NCBI GenBank assembly: GCA_003650975.1
Contig: QMSU01000097.1
Location: forward strand, 1-5,260
DNA length: 5,260 bases
Origin: Thermoplasmata archaeon
GTDB lineage: Archaea; Thermoplasmatota; E2; UBA202; JdFR-43
Direction of reading: 5' to 3'
The position numbers and the translations under genes are program-made. This document shows, piece after piece, positions 4,963 to 5,260 of the stretch (its first letter is position 1; every line of letters starts with the position of its first letter). The notes beneath the pieces were generated by a model. That model was not told the DNA's origin, did not search any database, and was given only the letters and a program-made list of their open reading frames with translations.

Positions 4963-5148
4963 ATGAAAAATACATTTATCTTTCCTTATGAGGGGCCACT
5001 GCTTTTTCTTTTCATGAGAATCGCCAGGATATTCATAAGTTCTGCTTATGAGAAATGCTGCAACATCCATAAGCGCCTTTCACTCCATGGAACTGAATAC
5101 CGAAGCCTCTTCATCTTTTTCATAGGTAATACTGAGATTGTCAAGTGA
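4963..5148 (+). CDS. Possible 61-aa leaderless ORF, unrecognised
   Basis: I do not recognise this 61-codon frame. It starts MKNTFIFPYEGPLLFLFMR, has two short hydrophobic patches (about 12-18 and 50-56), a Cys-Cys pair at 32-33, and ends TEIVK. The only support is position: its ATG is exactly 25 nt from the centre of the TATA motif shared with rpoE', the spacing used by the three confident leaderless genes. Against it, the composition looks rather random (many Phe and Ile), no family is evident, and the opposite strand is also largely open here. It may well be a chance frame in an intergenic region. Confidence 0.22.
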   Translation: MKNTFIFPYEGPLLFLFMRIARIFISSAYEKCCNIHKRLSLHGTEYRSLFIFFIGNTEIVK

Positions 5149-5183
5149 ACCACCCCCTATGTCATTCTTGCATGCCCTTATGA
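4985..5183. repeat. Cluster of CTTATGA / TCATAAG motifs
   Basis: The 7-mer CTTATGA occurs at 4985-4991, 5045-5051 and 5177-5183. Its complement TCATAAG is at 5033-5039, and the shorter CATAAG at 5068-5073. The copies at 5033 and 5045 form a perfect 19-bp palindrome (TCATAAG-N5-CTTATGA). Five hits of a 6-7-mer in 200 bp is far above chance. The cluster lies upstream of rpoE', in DNA with no recognised gene, which suits binding sites for a regulator, though no function is shown. Confidence 0.55.
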
Positions 5184-5260
5184 AGATGGTACAGAAGGCA
5201 GTTCCAGACATGTTCATCCCATGTGCTCTTTCTCAATCAGATGAACATGTGCATTTTTTA
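5080..5260. other. Right-edge region with weak opposing small ORFs
   Basis: Two unrecognised frames overlap here. On the plus strand an ATG at 5159 opens MSFLHALMKMVQKAVPDMF and runs off the edge (34 codons seen). On the minus strand ATGs at 5217 and 5211 open a 45- or 43-residue frame (SGTAFCTIFIRACKNDIGGG at its start) ending at TGA 5080. Past that TGA the same frame stays open for 60 more codons, to 4897 inside rpoE'. None has a TATA box at the 25-nt spacing or a clear ribosome site, so none is called as a gene. Confidence 0.3.
5208..5250. repeat. 11-bp perfect inverted repeat with 21-nt loop
   Basis: ACATGTTCATC (5208-5218) and GATGAACATGT (5240-5250) are exact inverted repeats around a 21-nt loop, followed on the plus strand by GCATTTTTTA. 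CATGTGC also occurs twice (5220-5226 and 5246-5252). On the plus strand this could be a hairpin plus T-run terminator; alternatively the arms are an operator. The window ends at 5260, so the neighbouring gene that would decide this is not visible. Confidence 0.5.

Noticed and set aside
1..5260. CRISPR array, tRNA, rRNA or insertion sequence
   Set aside because: No regularly spaced repeats, no tRNA-like cloverleaf and no transposase motif were seen.

Overview
The window is from an archaeon. It encodes Spt4/RpoE'', Rpo7 (RpoE'), aIF2-alpha, Nop10, the archaeal-type ribosomal proteins eL44, eS27, eS24 and eS31 (S27ae), and a GTP-dependent dephospho-CoA kinase of the DUF359 family. This gene set fits Euryarchaeota in the broad sense. 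Three genes appear to have leaderless promoters, with a TATA box centred about 25 nt before the ATG, and base composition is moderate. A Thermoplasmata-like lineage is possible, but that is only an inference and I would not name a genus.

Layout from right to left, since most genes are on the minus strand. Operon A (4912 to 3208, minus) is rpoE' - spt4 - DUF359 kinase - rps24e - rps27ae. It has ATGA overlaps or a 1-nt gap at every junction and a clear TATA box before rpoE'. A small plus-strand gene of the DUF504/MJ1316 family (2991-3224) converges on operon A, and its 3' end overlaps the end of rps27ae by 17 bp. Operon B (2851 to the left edge, minus) is rpl44e - rps27e - aIF2-alpha - nop10 - PAC2-family protein - HerA-like ATPase (cut by the window edge). 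It starts from its own TATA box, divergent from the DUF504 gene.

The two operons are information-processing superoperons. Operon A joins a transcription stalk subunit and an elongation factor to two small-subunit proteins and a CoA-biosynthesis kinase. Operon B joins two ribosomal proteins, an initiation factor, an H/ACA RNP protein, a proteasome-assembly-like chaperone and a DNA-translocase-like ATPase. Overlapping starts and stops point to translational coupling throughout. Five of the encoded proteins (eL44, eS27, Nop10, eS31, Spt4) are small four-cysteine zinc-ribbon proteins. Nop10, S27ae and Spt4 are only 51-58 codons and are easily missed.

The right end (4913-5260) has no recognisable gene. 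It holds the rpoE' promoter, whose TATA box is also exactly placed for a leaderless plus-strand ORF (4963-5148). It also holds a cluster of five CTTATG/CATAAG motifs, an 11-bp perfect inverted repeat followed by a T-run, and weak overlapping small ORFs. This stretch and the 140-bp divergent region between rpl44e and the DUF504 gene carry the least explained signals. I found no convincing new defence or mobile system; the core of the window is conserved housekeeping archaeal DNA.
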